A stretch of DNA of 64,000 nucleotides from Umezawaea endophytica. Its GTDB lineage: Bacteria > Actinomycetota > Actinomycetes > Mycobacteriales > Pseudonocardiaceae. Positions 32,383 to 41,413 of this stretch are shown here, one piece after another. The position numbers were made by a program, and so were the translations under genes. Below the pieces are notes generated by a model that saw nothing but the letters and a program-made list of their open reading frames with translations, was not told the DNA's origin and did no database searches. Every line of letters begins with the position of its first letter. Position 1 is the first letter of the stretch. The DNA lies in the NCBI RefSeq assembly GCF_025061645.1, contig NZ_JANYMP010000021.1:116512-180511 (forward strand), in the 5' to 3' direction.

Positions 32383-35300
32383 ATGAACACGGACATCGCG
32401 ATCGTCGGCGTCTCGGTCGACGTGCCGGGAGCCCGCGACCTCGACGCGTTCTGGCGGATCATCAGCACGGGCTCCAGCAGCGTCCGCCCGTTCCCGCAGG
32501 ACCGGCGGCAGAAGCTCGACCAGTACATCCACTACCTGCGCGCCACCAGCATCGACCCGTTGAACGAGCCAGACATCGACTACCACAACGGGTCGTTCCT
32601 CGACGAGGTCGACACGTTCGACTACGCGGCGTTCGGGATGAACCCGCGGCAGGCGACGCTGACCGACCCGCACCACCGGATGGTGATGCGGGCGATGTTC
32701 CTGGCGTTCGAGGACGCCGGGTACTCCGCGGACCGGTTGCGGGGCAGCAGGACCGGTGTGTTCGTCGGGTTCGCGGTCAACCCCGGCTCGACGTACCTGG
32801 ACTACATCTGCCGGATCGACCCGACGGTGGGCCAGCAGGCGATCACCGGGAACATCCCGACGATGCTGGCGAACCGGCTGTCGCACCTGCTGGACCTGCG
32901 CGGCCCGAGCCTGGTGGTGGACACCGCGTGCTCGGCGACGCTGGTCGCGGTGCACCAGGCCAAGAACGCGCTGCTGGTGGGCGACTGCGACCTGGCCGTG
33001 GTCGGCGGCGCGCGGATCGTGTTCGCGCCGGTGAAGCACCCGCACTCCAACATCGGCATCGAGTCGTCGGACGGCGTCACCCGCACGTTCGACGAGGCGG
33101 CCGACGGCACCGGGTTCGGCGAGGGCTCGGGCGCGGTCGTGCTCAAGCGGATGGAGCAGGCGCTCGCCGACGGCGACCAGATCTACGCGGTCCTCAAGGG
33201 CAGCGCGGTCAACCACGACGGGAACACCGAGGGCATCACCAACCCCGACTCCGACTCGCAGGCCGAACTGCTGCTCGCCGCGTGGCGCAACGCCGACGTG
33301 GACCCGCGCAGCATCGGCTACTTCGAGGCGCACGGCACGGCGACCCGCGTGGGCGACCCGATCGAGCACGAGGGCATGAAGCGGGCGTTCGCGAAGCACA
33401 CCGACGACCGCGGTTTCTGCGCGGTGGGCACGGTCAAGGCGAACGTCGGGCACCTGTTCGAGGGCTCGGGCGTGATCGGCCTGATCAAGGCCATCGCCGT
33501 GCTGCGCAACGGGATGATCCCGCCGCAGGCGAACTTCGCCACCCCGAACCCGAAGCTCGACTTCTCGTCCGGGCCGCTCTACGTCCCCACGACCCTGCGC
33601 CCGTGGGAGTCCGACGGTCCGCGCCGAGCGGGCGTGAGCGCGTTCGGGCTCGGCGGCACCAACGCGCACGCGGTGCTGGAGGAGCACACGTCCGGGGAAC
33701 GGCCGGTGCCGTCGGAGGGCGAGGTCCTGGTCACGCTGTCCGCCGCCACCCCGCGTTCGCTGACGTGGCTGGTGGAGCGGTACCTCCGGTTCATCGACGG
33801 CGGCGGGTTGGCCGACGCTGACATCGCCGACATCGCCTACACCACACGGGTTTCGCGCAGTTCGCACCGGCACCGCGTCGCGGTCCTCGCGTCCGATGTG
33901 GACGATCTGCGCCGAGGGCTGGCGGAACTGCTGGTCAACGGGCAGCGGCCGATCACCGGTCCGCTGGCCGCGCGGGCGAAGGCGTACCTCGCGGGCGGTC
34001 CGGTCGACAGCGCCCCGCCGGAGGACCGCGCGCCCCGGATCGTCCGGCTCCCCTCCTACGCCTTCGACGAGACGCTGGCCTGGATGGAGTTCCCGGACAC
34101 CTGGCGGGCGCAGTTGTCGTTGGCCACCAACGACGAGCGCCACCCGGTGACCCACGACGTCGAGTTCCAGCCCACCCCGGCGCTGCCGAGGACCGGCGTC
34201 CCCGACGGCGCGTCCGTGCTGGCGCTGGTCGACCCGGACACCGACGCCGAGGCGTTCCTCGCGACGGCCGACCTGGGCGCGGCGCGGGTGCTGCGGCTGG
34301 GCGAGGACTTCACCGCCGAGTCGTTCGACGACGTCGCCCGGCTCGTCGTCGACGAGGACGTCACGCACGTCGTGCACGCCCTCGCGTTCGAACCCGCGCC
34401 CGCCACCGAGGTCGAGGAGGTCGAGCGGCGCACCGCGAAGAACCTGACGAGCCTGTTCCACCTGTCGAAGGCGTTGATGGCGGCGGGGGTGAAGGTCGAC
34501 CTCGTGGTGCTGACGCGGACCGCGGTGTGCGCCGAGGAGGGCGACACCACCGCCGTCACCGAGAACGCCGCGCTGGTCGGGTTCGGCAAGGTCATCGGCC
34601 GCGAGTACCCGTACATCAAGGTGAAGCACCTCGACGTGGACACCGCGGTGCCCGGTCCGGCGCTGGCGGCGGAGGTGTTCTCCGGCGAGCACGGCCTGTT
34701 CCTGCTGCGCGGCCCCGACAGGTCGCGCGAGGTGTTCGTGGAGGTGCCCGACGTCGACACCGACGGCCCGGAGACCTACCTCAAGCCCGGCGGCACCTAC
34801 CTGATCACCGGCGGCACGGGCGCGCTCGGTCTCGCGGTGGCGCGGTCGTTCGCCGAGAAGCGGCCCGACATCACGCTGGTGCTGCTCAGCCGGTCCGGGA
34901 TGCCGCCCCGCGACGAGTGGGACGACCTGCTGGCGGCGGGCACGGCGACCAAGCGGATCACCACGGTCCGCGACCTGGAAGCGCTCGGTACCAAGGTGTT
35001 CGTGCGCTCCGCCGACGCGGGCGACCCGAAGGCGCTCGCGGCGGCGGTGACCGGGATCCAGCAGGACCACGGGCGGATCGACGGCATCGTGCACGCCGCC
35101 GGGCTGCCCGGTGGCGCGACGCTGATGTTCCGCCTGCGCGAGGACTTCGACGAGGTGGTGCGGGTGAAGCTGCACGGCGCGTTCGTGCTGGACGAACTGA
35201 CCCGCGACGACCGACCCGACTTCGTCGTGCACTTCTCGTCGGTGGCCTCGGTGTTCCCCGCGCCCGGCCAGGCCGACTACGCGGCGGGCAACTACTACCT

Positions 35301-35931
35301 GGACAACCTCGCCCGCTCGCAGGCGGGCGGGTCGTGCCACGTCGTCGCGCTGGACTGGGTGGCGTGGAAGGAGATCGGCATGGCCGTCGACCACGGCACC
35401 AACGGCGACACCATGTTCAAGGCCCTCCCCACGTCCGTCGGGCTCGACGTCGTGGACGCCGCCCTGCGGTCGCGCAGGTCCAGGCTGTTCGCCGGTGAGC
35501 TGAACTACCGGGGCGAGCTGATTCACCTGCTGCGCTCCTACGACGTGCCGCTGTCCGCCGACATCGACGCCAAGGTCGAGCGCGAGATGCACGCGCTGGA
35601 GGAGCGGCTGCTCAAGGCGTCGGAGAAGATCAAGGCCACCGTCGCCGCCGTGCAGGTCGAGCTGAAGGGGCGGGAGAACGGCGAGTACACCGACGTCGAG
35701 CAGTCGGTGGCGCAGTGCCTCGCGCTCGCCTTCGGCTACCCCGCGCTGGACGTCGAGGCCGACTTCTTCGAACTCGGCGGCGACTCCATCATGGCCGCCT
35801 CCGTGGCGAGCACGATCGCCGTCCGCCACGGCGTGCACTACGACGTCGCGGACCTGCTGGCCGACCGCACGATCTCGGAGATCGCCTACCACGTCGAGGA
35901 ACTGGCCGAGTTCGCGGAAGACGTCGCCTGA
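32383..35931 (+). CDS. AT-less type I polyketide synthase: KS-KR-ACP
   Basis: A 1182-residue single-module synthase. The ketosynthase (about 1-430) has the full triad: Cys183 in VDTACSAT, His317 in EAHGTAT and His357 in ANVGHL. Residues about 430-770 hold the post-KS linker (RLPSYAFDETLAW) and the KR structural half; no acyltransferase domain is present. The ketoreductase has GGTGALG (about 810-816), Ser953 and Tyr966, so it should be active. A helical linker leads to the ACP with the phosphopantetheine site GGDSI (Ser1135). There is no dehydratase, enoylreductase, methyltransferase or thioesterase. A GAGGAAGGG site precedes the ATG. Acyl units must come from the adjacent acyltransferases. 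Confidence 0.94.
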   Translation: MNTDIAIVGVSVDVPGARDLDAFWRIISTGSSSVRPFPQDRRQKLDQYIHYLRATSIDPLNEPDIDYHNGSFLDEVDTFDYAAFGMNPRQATLTDPHHRMVMRAMFLAFEDAGYSADRLRGSRTGVFVGFAVNPGSTYLDYICRIDPTVGQQAITGNIPTMLANRLSHLLDLRGPSLVVDTACSATLVAVHQAKNALLVGDCDLAVVGGARIVFAPVKHPHSNIGIESSDGVTRTFDEAADGTGFGEGSGAVVLKRMEQALADGDQIYAVLKGSAVNHDGNTEGITNPDSDSQAELLLAAWRNADVDPRSIGYFEAHGTATRVGDPIEHEGMKRAFAKHTDDRGFCAVGTVKANVGHLFEGSGVIGLIKAIAVLRNGMIPPQANFATPNPKLDFSSGPLYVPTTLRPWESDGPRRAGVSAFGLGGTNAHAVLEEHTSGERPVPSEGEVLVTLSAATPRSLTWLVERYLRFIDGGGLADADIADIAYTTRVSRSSHRHRVAVLASDVDDLRRGLAELLVNGQRPITGPLAARAKAYLAGGPVDSAPPEDRAPRIVRLPSYAFDETLAWMEFPDTWRAQLSLATNDERHPVTHDVEFQPTPALPRTGVPDGASVLALVDPDTDAEAFLATADLGAARVLRLGEDFTAESFDDVARLVVDEDVTHVVHALAFEPAPATEVEEVERRTAKNLTSLFHLSKALMAAGVKVDLVVLTRTAVCAEEGDTTAVTENAALVGFGKVIGREYPYIKVKHLDVDTAVPGPALAAEVFSGEHGLFLLRGPDRSREVFVEVPDVDTDGPETYLKPGGTYLITGGTGALGLAVARSFAEKRPDITLVLLSRSGMPPRDEWDDLLAAGTATKRITTVRDLEALGTKVFVRSADAGDPKALAAAVTGIQQDHGRIDGIVHAAGLPGGATLMFRLREDFDEVVRVKLHGAFVLDELTRDDRPDFVVHFSSVASVFPAPGQADYAAGNYYLDNLARSQAGGSCHVVALDWVAWKEIGMAVDHGTNGDTMFKALPTSVGLDVVDAALRSRRSRLFAGELNYRGELIHLLRSYDVPLSADIDAKVEREMHALEERLLKASEKIKATVAAVQVELKGRENGEYTDVEQSVAQCLALAFGYPALDVEADFFELGGDSIMAASVASTIAVRHGVHYDVADLLADRTISEIAYHVEELAEFAEDVA

Positions 35932-37268
35932 TGACCGACATGACCACGGGGCCCGAGCTGCGCAGGATCGTCGGCTTCGCGCTGCCCCTGACCGCTGCCA
36001 ACCTGCTCCAGCAGGGGTACGTGCTGATCGACGGCATCCTGGTCGGGCACTACGTCGGCGTCGACGGCCTCGCCGCCGTCGGCGTGGCGGGCCCGATGTT
36101 CTACCTGCTCAACGCGATGTTCATCGGACTCGGCACCGCGTTCACCATCCGGCTCGCGCACCTGCGGGGCGCTCGGCAGGACGGTGAGCGCCGAGGCGTG
36201 GTGATCGCGCTGGCACTGGTCACGGCGGTGTGGTCGGCCGGGTGCGTCGCGCTGGCGACGCTGCTGGCCGGTCCCGTGCTGTCGGCGATGGGCATCCACG
36301 GGAAGCTGGCGGAGGACTGCGCGCTGTTCTTCGGCACGCTGTCCATCGGCTTCCCGGCGATGTTCGGGCTGGCCGCCGTCAGCGCCTACCTCCGCGGGCT
36401 CGGCGACTCGCGGGCGGCGATGTGGGTGCAGGGCTTCGGCAACGTGGTCAACATCGTGCTCGTCTGGTTCTTCCTGTCCGTGCTGGGCCTGGGGATCGGC
36501 GGCGCGGCGCTGGCGACGGTGATCGCCAGCGCCGTCGCGCTCCTCGTCGGGCTCCTGGCCGCTCGGCGGCTCTACCCGTTGGGGCGCAAGCAGTCCGAGC
36601 CCGCCGTGCGCCGCGAACTGGTCGACGCGGTGCGGCTGGGGTTCCCGTTGGCCAGCCAGCACATCATCCTCGCGGTCGGGATCATGGTGCTGGTCTGGAT
36701 CATCCAGTCCTACGGGACCGTCGTGCTCGCGGCGTTCACCGTGGTGTCCCGGCTAGAACTGTTCACCGGCATGCTGTTCCTGGACTTCTCCGGCGCGGTG
36801 ACCGCGTTCGTGGCGCAGAACCTGGGCGGCGCGGACCGGGACCGCGCGCGGCGGGGTCTCGTGCAGACGCTGGGGCTCACGGTCGGGCTCACGGCGGTCG
36901 TCTCGGCCGTCGTGCTGCTGGCGCGCGGGCCCATCGCCGGGCTGTTCACCGCCGACCCGGCGACCCGCGAGCTGACCGAGCGGTACGTGCTGATCATCTA
37001 CCCGTTCCTGGTGCTGTACACGGTGATGGTGGTGCTGCACGGGTACCTCAACGGGGCTCGGCGCACGACCGCGCCGCTGGTCTGCACGCTCATCGCGTTC
37101 GTCGTCGTCCAGGTCCCGTTCGCCTACCTGCTCAACGGCCCGTTCGGCATCGACGCCGTCATGTGGGCCGTGGTCGCGGGCTGGACGGCGGGCCTGACCT
37201 ACACCGTGCACTGCCTGCGGGACGTGCTGTTCGCGCGTCCCGCCGTCGAGCTGAAGGGCGCGTCGTGA
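35931..37268 (+). CDS. MATE-family efflux transporter
   Basis: A 445-residue integral membrane protein with about 12 predicted helices and the MATE layout. It has an N-terminal PLTAANLLQQGYVLIDGILVG and a repeat of similar character in the second half (PLASQHIILAVGIMVLVWII). The ATG overlaps the synthase stop by one base (TGATG), so the genes are coupled. By position it should export the polyketide product and confer self-resistance, using a Na+ or H+ gradient. Confidence 0.9.
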   Translation: MTDMTTGPELRRIVGFALPLTAANLLQQGYVLIDGILVGHYVGVDGLAAVGVAGPMFYLLNAMFIGLGTAFTIRLAHLRGARQDGERRGVVIALALVTAVWSAGCVALATLLAGPVLSAMGIHGKLAEDCALFFGTLSIGFPAMFGLAAVSAYLRGLGDSRAAMWVQGFGNVVNIVLVWFFLSVLGLGIGGAALATVIASAVALLVGLLAARRLYPLGRKQSEPAVRRELVDAVRLGFPLASQHIILAVGIMVLVWIIQSYGTVVLAAFTVVSRLELFTGMLFLDFSGAVTAFVAQNLGGADRDRARRGLVQTLGLTVGLTAVVSAVVLLARGPIAGLFTADPATRELTERYVLIIYPFLVLYTVMVVLHGYLNGARRTTAPLVCTLIAFVVVQVPFAYLLNGPFGIDAVMWAVVAGWTAGLTYTVHCLRDVLFARPAVELKGAS

Positions 37269-38626
37269 TCACCGAGAGCACCGTCCAGGCCGAGTTCCAC
37301 GGCGGGCGCTCCCGCGTCGGCCCGCTGACGTGGGGCCAGCAGGGCACGTGGGACGGCATCCACGAGTGGCTGCCGCAGGTGAAGCCGTTCTTCGTGCTGA
37401 CCCGCTGGCTGCCCGTGCCGCTGCTGCTGTCGGTCGGCGACGTGCTGGAGCAGATCAGCGAACTGCTGCTGCGCCACGAATCCCTGCGCACGTTGTTCCA
37501 CGCGTCACCGCGCGGCGACGCCACGCAGGAGGTGCTGGCGTCCGGCGCCCTCGACGTGGCGGTGTTCGACCGGCCCGCCGACGACCCGGTCGACTTCACC
37601 GACATCGTGACCGACTGCCTGGTCCGCGCGGGCGCCACGGCGTTCGACCACGACCAGGAGCTGCCGATCCGGATCTCCCTGGCGCTGCACGAGGGCATCC
37701 CCGTGCTGGTCGTCCTCGGCGTCTCCCATATGGCCGCCGACCACACCGGCACCGAACTGCTCGTCGCCGAACTCACGGCCATGCTCCAGGCCCGCGCCGA
37801 CGGGAAGCCCGTGCCCGCCCCGAAACCGTCGGTGCAGCCGGTGGACCTGGCCACCCGGCAGAACTCGCCGGACGGCCAACTGCTCAACGTCGAGGCGATG
37901 CGGCACCTGCGCGAGCACGTCGCGCGGATGCCGCCACCCGAGCCCGCGCGGGCCGTTCCACTGGAACCGCGCTTCGTGCGCGGCGAGATCGAGTCCGGCA
38001 CGCTCCCGGTGGCGGTCCGGGCGGCGGCCAGGCGACTGCGGACGACCACGTCCGTCGTGCTGCTGTCGATCACCACCGGCCTGCTCCACCACCTCTGCAC
38101 CGGCCCGGTGTACCGACTGGACGTCATGCAGAGCAACAGGTTGGACCCCGACCTGTTCGCCGCCGTGACGACGCTGAACCAGGCCGTGAAGACGGTGGTG
38201 GACCTGGACGCCGCGGACTTCGACGAGGTGCTCCGCCGGTCCGCGGCGACGATGGTCGCGGCCAAGCGCCACGCCCGTTACGACGGCCGGCTGGCGGCGG
38301 AGGTGCTCCGCGACGTCCACCTGCCGCCGGGCTGCCAGGTCAACGACATGTGGTCCACCCTGCCCCGCGCCCGCACGACGTCCACCGCGGAGACCACGGT
38401 CGCGTGGCCGGAGCGAACGGCGCACGAGGACATGGCGTTGTACCTGGACACCGGCGGGACACCGGATCGGATGCGCCTGTCCCTGATGGCCGACACCGCC
38501 CTGCTCCCACCGGACGGCATCCGCGCGTTCCTGTTCGCCTTCGAGGCACTGGCGGAGGAGTTGGCCACCGGGGACGTGCGGCTGGAGCGGTTCGGGGAGG
38601 TGTTCGCCGGGGTCCCGGTCGACTAG
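37265..38626 (+). CDS. Free-standing condensation-domain protein
   Basis: A 453-residue protein of the NRPS condensation / acyltransferase (CoA-dependent BAHD-like) fold. The N-terminal ISELLLRHESLRTLF block is typical. The active-site motif HHxxxDG appears as SHMAADH, keeping the second His (His155) and the Asp but not the first His or the Gly. No adenylation or carrier domain is attached. The GTG start overlaps the MATE stop (GTGA). It may join the ACP-bound polyketide to an amine or alcohol and so release it, replacing the missing thioesterase. Confidence 0.82.
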   Translation: MITESTVQAEFHGGRSRVGPLTWGQQGTWDGIHEWLPQVKPFFVLTRWLPVPLLLSVGDVLEQISELLLRHESLRTLFHASPRGDATQEVLASGALDVAVFDRPADDPVDFTDIVTDCLVRAGATAFDHDQELPIRISLALHEGIPVLVVLGVSHMAADHTGTELLVAELTAMLQARADGKPVPAPKPSVQPVDLATRQNSPDGQLLNVEAMRHLREHVARMPPPEPARAVPLEPRFVRGEIESGTLPVAVRAAARRLRTTTSVVLLSITTGLLHHLCTGPVYRLDVMQSNRLDPDLFAAVTTLNQAVKTVVDLDAADFDEVLRRSAATMVAAKRHARYDGRLAAEVLRDVHLPPGCQVNDMWSTLPRARTTSTAETTVAWPERTAHEDMALYLDTGGTPDRMRLSLMADTALLPPDGIRAFLFAFEALAEELATGDVRLERFGEVFAGVPVD

Positions 38627-39174
38627 GGCAGTTCGTCCTCCAGCAGGGCGTAGATCAGTTCTTCGCCCCACTCGCCCTTGAAGATGTCGTTGTGCCGGAA
38701 GTGCGCCTCCTTGCGCATCCCCAGCCGTTCCATGAGCTTGATCGACGGTGTGTTGCGGCCGTCGCACCGGCCGATGATCCGGTGCAGCCCCAGGTTCGTG
38801 AAACCCAGTCGCAGCGCCACCCCGGCCGCTTCGGTCGCGAACCCGCGACCGCCGTGGCCGGGGTGGAAGACGAAGCCGAACTCGCCCTGCCGCCACTCCT
38901 CGTGCAGCCACTCGACGTGCACCTCGCCGATCACCTCGTCGGTGTCGCGCCGCTGCACGGCCAGCGTGAACGACTCCCCCACCGCCGTCGGCCACGGCAC
39001 GGCGATCTTCGCCTCCAGCGCGACCCGGCTCTCCTCGCGCGTGCGCGCCGACCAGTACAGGTACCGCGCGACCTCGGACAGTGACTGCCAGGCGTGCACC
39101 GCGTCGAGGTCGTCGATCGTGAACGGGCGCAGCACCAGGCGTTCGGTCGTGATCGGGAAGTCGGGTTTCACCAC
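38623..39174 (-). CDS. GNAT acetyltransferase, RimJ/RimL type
   Basis: A 183-residue N-acetyltransferase. TTERLVLRPFTIDDLDAVHAW begins the fold and the acetyl-CoA loop is HPGHGGRGFATEA, followed by GLHRIIGRCDGRNTPSIKLMERLGM. It probably acetylates a protein N-terminus or a small amine. It overlaps the condensation-protein gene tail to tail by 4 bp and marks the right edge of the polyketide cluster. GGAGG lies close to the GTG at 39174. Confidence 0.9.
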   Translation of the reverse strand: MVKPDFPITTERLVLRPFTIDDLDAVHAWQSLSEVARYLYWSARTREESRVALEAKIAVPWPTAVGESFTLAVQRRDTDEVIGEVHVEWLHEEWRQGEFGFVFHPGHGGRGFATEAAGVALRLGFTNLGLHRIIGRCDGRNTPSIKLMERLGMRKEAHFRHNDIFKGEWGEELIYALLEDELP

Positions 39175-39200
39175 CTCCGCAACCTACTAGGCTGTCCGGA

Positions 39201-39713
39201 ATGCCGATCGACTTCTCCGACCCCGACCCGTCCTGGCCCGCCGAGGCCGCCAGGAGCACGGCCGAGCTGCGGCCGCTGTTCCCGGTCGTCGAGCACGTCG
39301 GCAGCACCGCGGTCCCCGGCCTGGCCGCGAAACCCGTGATCGACCTGATGGCGTCCACACCGGACCTCGCAACCGTCGACGAGAACGCCCTCACCGCGCT
39401 CGGCTACGTGCGGGAGGAGACCGGGATGCGGAACCGGCTGTTCTACGGCCGCGACACCGACGGCGTCCGCACGCACCACCTGCACGTCGTCCCGGCCGAG
39501 GGCTGGGACACGCGCAACGAACGCCTGCTGCGCGACCACCTCCTGGCCCACCCGGAGGCCGCCGCGGAGTACGGCGAGCTCAAGCGCGTCCTGGCGGCCA
39601 CCGAATCGGACGGACTGGCTTACACGAAGGGGAAGACGGCGCTGATCCAGCGGTTGATCGACCGGGAGCGCGAGGCGCGCGGGCTGCCCGCGAGCGACGT
39701 GTGGGAGGACTGA
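39201..39713 (+). CDS. GrpB-family nucleotidyltransferase-like protein
   Basis: A 170-residue GrpB/UPF0157 protein. The motif EHVGSTAVPGLAAKPVIDLM contains the G-S and D-x-D-like residues of the nucleotidyltransferase fold, and LRDHLLAHPEAAAEYGELK closes the family signature. The cellular substrate is unknown. It is divergent from the GNAT gene (26 bp apart), so their promoters overlap, and convergent with the Lrp gene. Confidence 0.9.
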   Translation: MPIDFSDPDPSWPAEAARSTAELRPLFPVVEHVGSTAVPGLAAKPVIDLMASTPDLATVDENALTALGYVREETGMRNRLFYGRDTDGVRTHHLHVVPAEGWDTRNERLLRDHLLAHPEAAAEYGELKRVLAATESDGLAYTKGKTALIQRLIDREREARGLPASDVWED

Positions 39714-39716
39714 GCG

Positions 39717-40163
39717 TCACGGCTCGCGCGGGCCGCGGAACGGGAGCGTCTGGCTGTAGACGAGGTTGGTGTTGGTGTCGCCGAAGAACGACAGCGCGTT
39801 GACGACCCGCTCCAGGTGCGGCATCGAGGTCGCGGCCACCTTCAGCACGTAGCAGTCGTCACCGGTGGTGCGCAGGCACTCCAGCACCTCGGCGCGTTCC
39901 TCCAGCAGCCGGTGGAACGGCTCGTGCCTGCTGCCGGAGTGCTTGAGCCGCACCACGGCCAGCACCGGGTAGCCGAGGCGGTCGAGGTCGACGGTGGCGC
40001 GGTAGCCGGTGATGACCCCGGCCGCCTCGAGGCGCTTGACGCGCTCGGTCGTCGCGGACGCGCCCAGGTTGACCCGCCTGGCCAGTTCGGTGAGGGGCAC
40101 GCGGCCGTCGTGCTGGAGTTCCGCGAGGATCAGCCAGTCGGTCGCGTCGAGGGTCTCGGCCAT
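39717..40163 (-). CDS. Lrp/AsnC-family transcriptional regulator
   Basis: A 148-residue regulator with an N-terminal helix-turn-helix (TDWLILAELQHDGRVPLTEL, then SATTERVKRLEAAGVI) and a C-terminal RAM ligand-binding domain (VLAVVRLKHSG, CLRTTGDDCYVLKV). It is divergent from the deaminase gene across only 89 bp, so it probably controls that gene and itself in response to an amino acid or nucleobase. Confidence 0.92.
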   Translation of the reverse strand: MAETLDATDWLILAELQHDGRVPLTELARRVNLGASATTERVKRLEAAGVITGYRATVDLDRLGYPVLAVVRLKHSGSRHEPFHRLLEERAEVLECLRTTGDDCYVLKVAATSMPHLERVVNALSFFGDTNTNLVYSQTLPFRGPREP

Positions 40164-40252
40164 GGCGCGAACCTACCGGGGAATCCCCGGCGAAGAGGGT
40201 CCAACGCCGGGGATCACCTCTTCACCGCCGCGACCGCGAAACCTAGCCTGGT

Positions 40253-40681
40253 GTGGTGGACACCAGCGAAGAACACCTCCTCCGACAGGCCATCGGCCTG
40301 GCCCGCGCGGCACGGGAAGCGGGCGACCCGCCGTTCGGCTCGCTGCTCGCGGCGGCCGACGGCACCGTGCTGGCCGAGGAGCGCAACACCGTCCTGTCCG
40401 ACGGCGACATCACCGCGCACCCGGAGCTGAAGCTGGCCCGGTGGGCGGCCCGTGAACTGGACCCGGCCACGGCCGCGGCCACCACGATGTTCACGAGCTG
40501 CCAACCGTGCGGGATGTGCGCCGGGGCGATCGACCGGTCCGGGCTGGGCCGGGTCGTCTACGCCCTCTCGACCGAGCAGCTCTTGGCGCTCAAACCCGGC
40601 GGCGGGTTCCCCGGCTTCCGCCAGGACGGCCCCGCGCTGCTCGACGAGGCGTCGGCCGTGGTGGACGGCTTCTACACCTAG
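40253..40681 (+). CDS. Nucleoside/nucleobase deaminase (CDA superfamily)
   Basis: A 142-residue zinc deaminase of the guanine/tRNA-adenosine deaminase-like group. The zinc site has HPE (ITAHPELKL) and PCGMC (SCQPCGMCAG). The start is GTG at 40253 or the adjacent GTG at 40256. There is no ribosome-binding site, and a TAGCCT -10-like element seven bases before suggests a leaderless message. The substrate (guanine, cytosine or a modified base) cannot be decided. Confidence 0.88.
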   Translation: MVDTSEEHLLRQAIGLARAAREAGDPPFGSLLAAADGTVLAEERNTVLSDGDITAHPELKLARWAARELDPATAAATTMFTSCQPCGMCAGAIDRSGLGRVVYALSTEQLLALKPGGGFPGFRQDGPALLDEASAVVDGFYT

Positions 40682-40690
40682 TCCACGGCC

Positions 40691-41335
40691 TCAGCCCTCG
40701 TGCCCGAGACCGCGGTCAGGCTCGCTCATGTCCCCCGTTCCGGGTGTGCCGTCGGCGAGCCCGTACCGCAGGTGCACGGTGCCCGTCGGGGTGGCCACCG
40801 GCGGTTCGAGCAGGGTGAAGTTCGCGGGCACCGCGCCTTCGCCGAACACCTTCTTCCCCACGCCGAGCGCGATCAGGTGCACCCAGAGGTCGAGGCGGTC
40901 GAAGAGCTTCTCCCGCAGCAGGGTCTGCACGAGGTTCAGGCTCCCCACCACCTTCACGTTCTCGTGCCGGTCGCGGACCTCCCGCACGGCCTCGACCAGG
41001 TCCGGCCCGAGGTGGTGGGACCCGGCCCACGAGAGGTCGGGAGTGCCGCGGGAGGCCACGTACTTCGGGACGCGGTTGAACAGCTCGGCGATCCCGCCCG
41101 CCTGGCTGTCGTCCTGGTGCGGCCAGTAGCCGGCGAACACGTCGTAGGTCCGCCTGCCCAGCAGCAGAGCGTCCGTGCCCTCGTACGCCGCCGCGATCTG
41201 GGCGCCGGCGACGTCGTCCATCAGCGGCGCCTGCCAGCCGCCGAACGGGAACCCGTCCGGGTCTTCCTCCGGCCCGCCCGGCGCCTGCCCGACGAGGTCG
41301 AGGGTCGCGAACATCTCGATCTGGATGAAGCCCAT
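40691..41335 (-). CDS. Dihydrofolate-reductase-like protein (RibD C-terminal family)
   Basis: A 214-residue NADPH-binding reductase-fold protein: FIQIEMFATLDLVGQ at the start, DALLLGRRTYDVFAGYWP and the VVGSLNLVQTLL nucleotide-binding turn. Such proteins are common in actinomycetes and their substrates are mostly unknown. The ATG at 41335 has GGGAG six bases upstream; a TTG two codons earlier is an alternative. It is convergent with the deaminase gene. Confidence 0.88.
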   Translation of the reverse strand: MGFIQIEMFATLDLVGQAPGGPEEDPDGFPFGGWQAPLMDDVAGAQIAAAYEGTDALLLGRRTYDVFAGYWPHQDDSQAGGIAELFNRVPKYVASRGTPDLSWAGSHHLGPDLVEAVREVRDRHENVKVVGSLNLVQTLLREKLFDRLDLWVHLIALGVGKKVFGEGAVPANFTLLEPPVATPTGTVHLRYGLADGTPGTGDMSEPDRGLGHEG

Positions 41336-41413
41336 GTCCAACTCCCGGTGAGGTCGTCACAACTGTCGGGAGCTAGACCCTCGAACACCGCGAAACTCAT
41401 CGCGGCCGCGCGG

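Noticed and set aside
31465..35892. A 1475-codon ORF antisense to the polyketide synthase
   Set aside because: It mirrors the AT and PKS genes, whose domains and active sites are certain. Long antisense frames are common in very GC-rich DNA. The product is low-complexity Arg/Val/His/Gln-rich.
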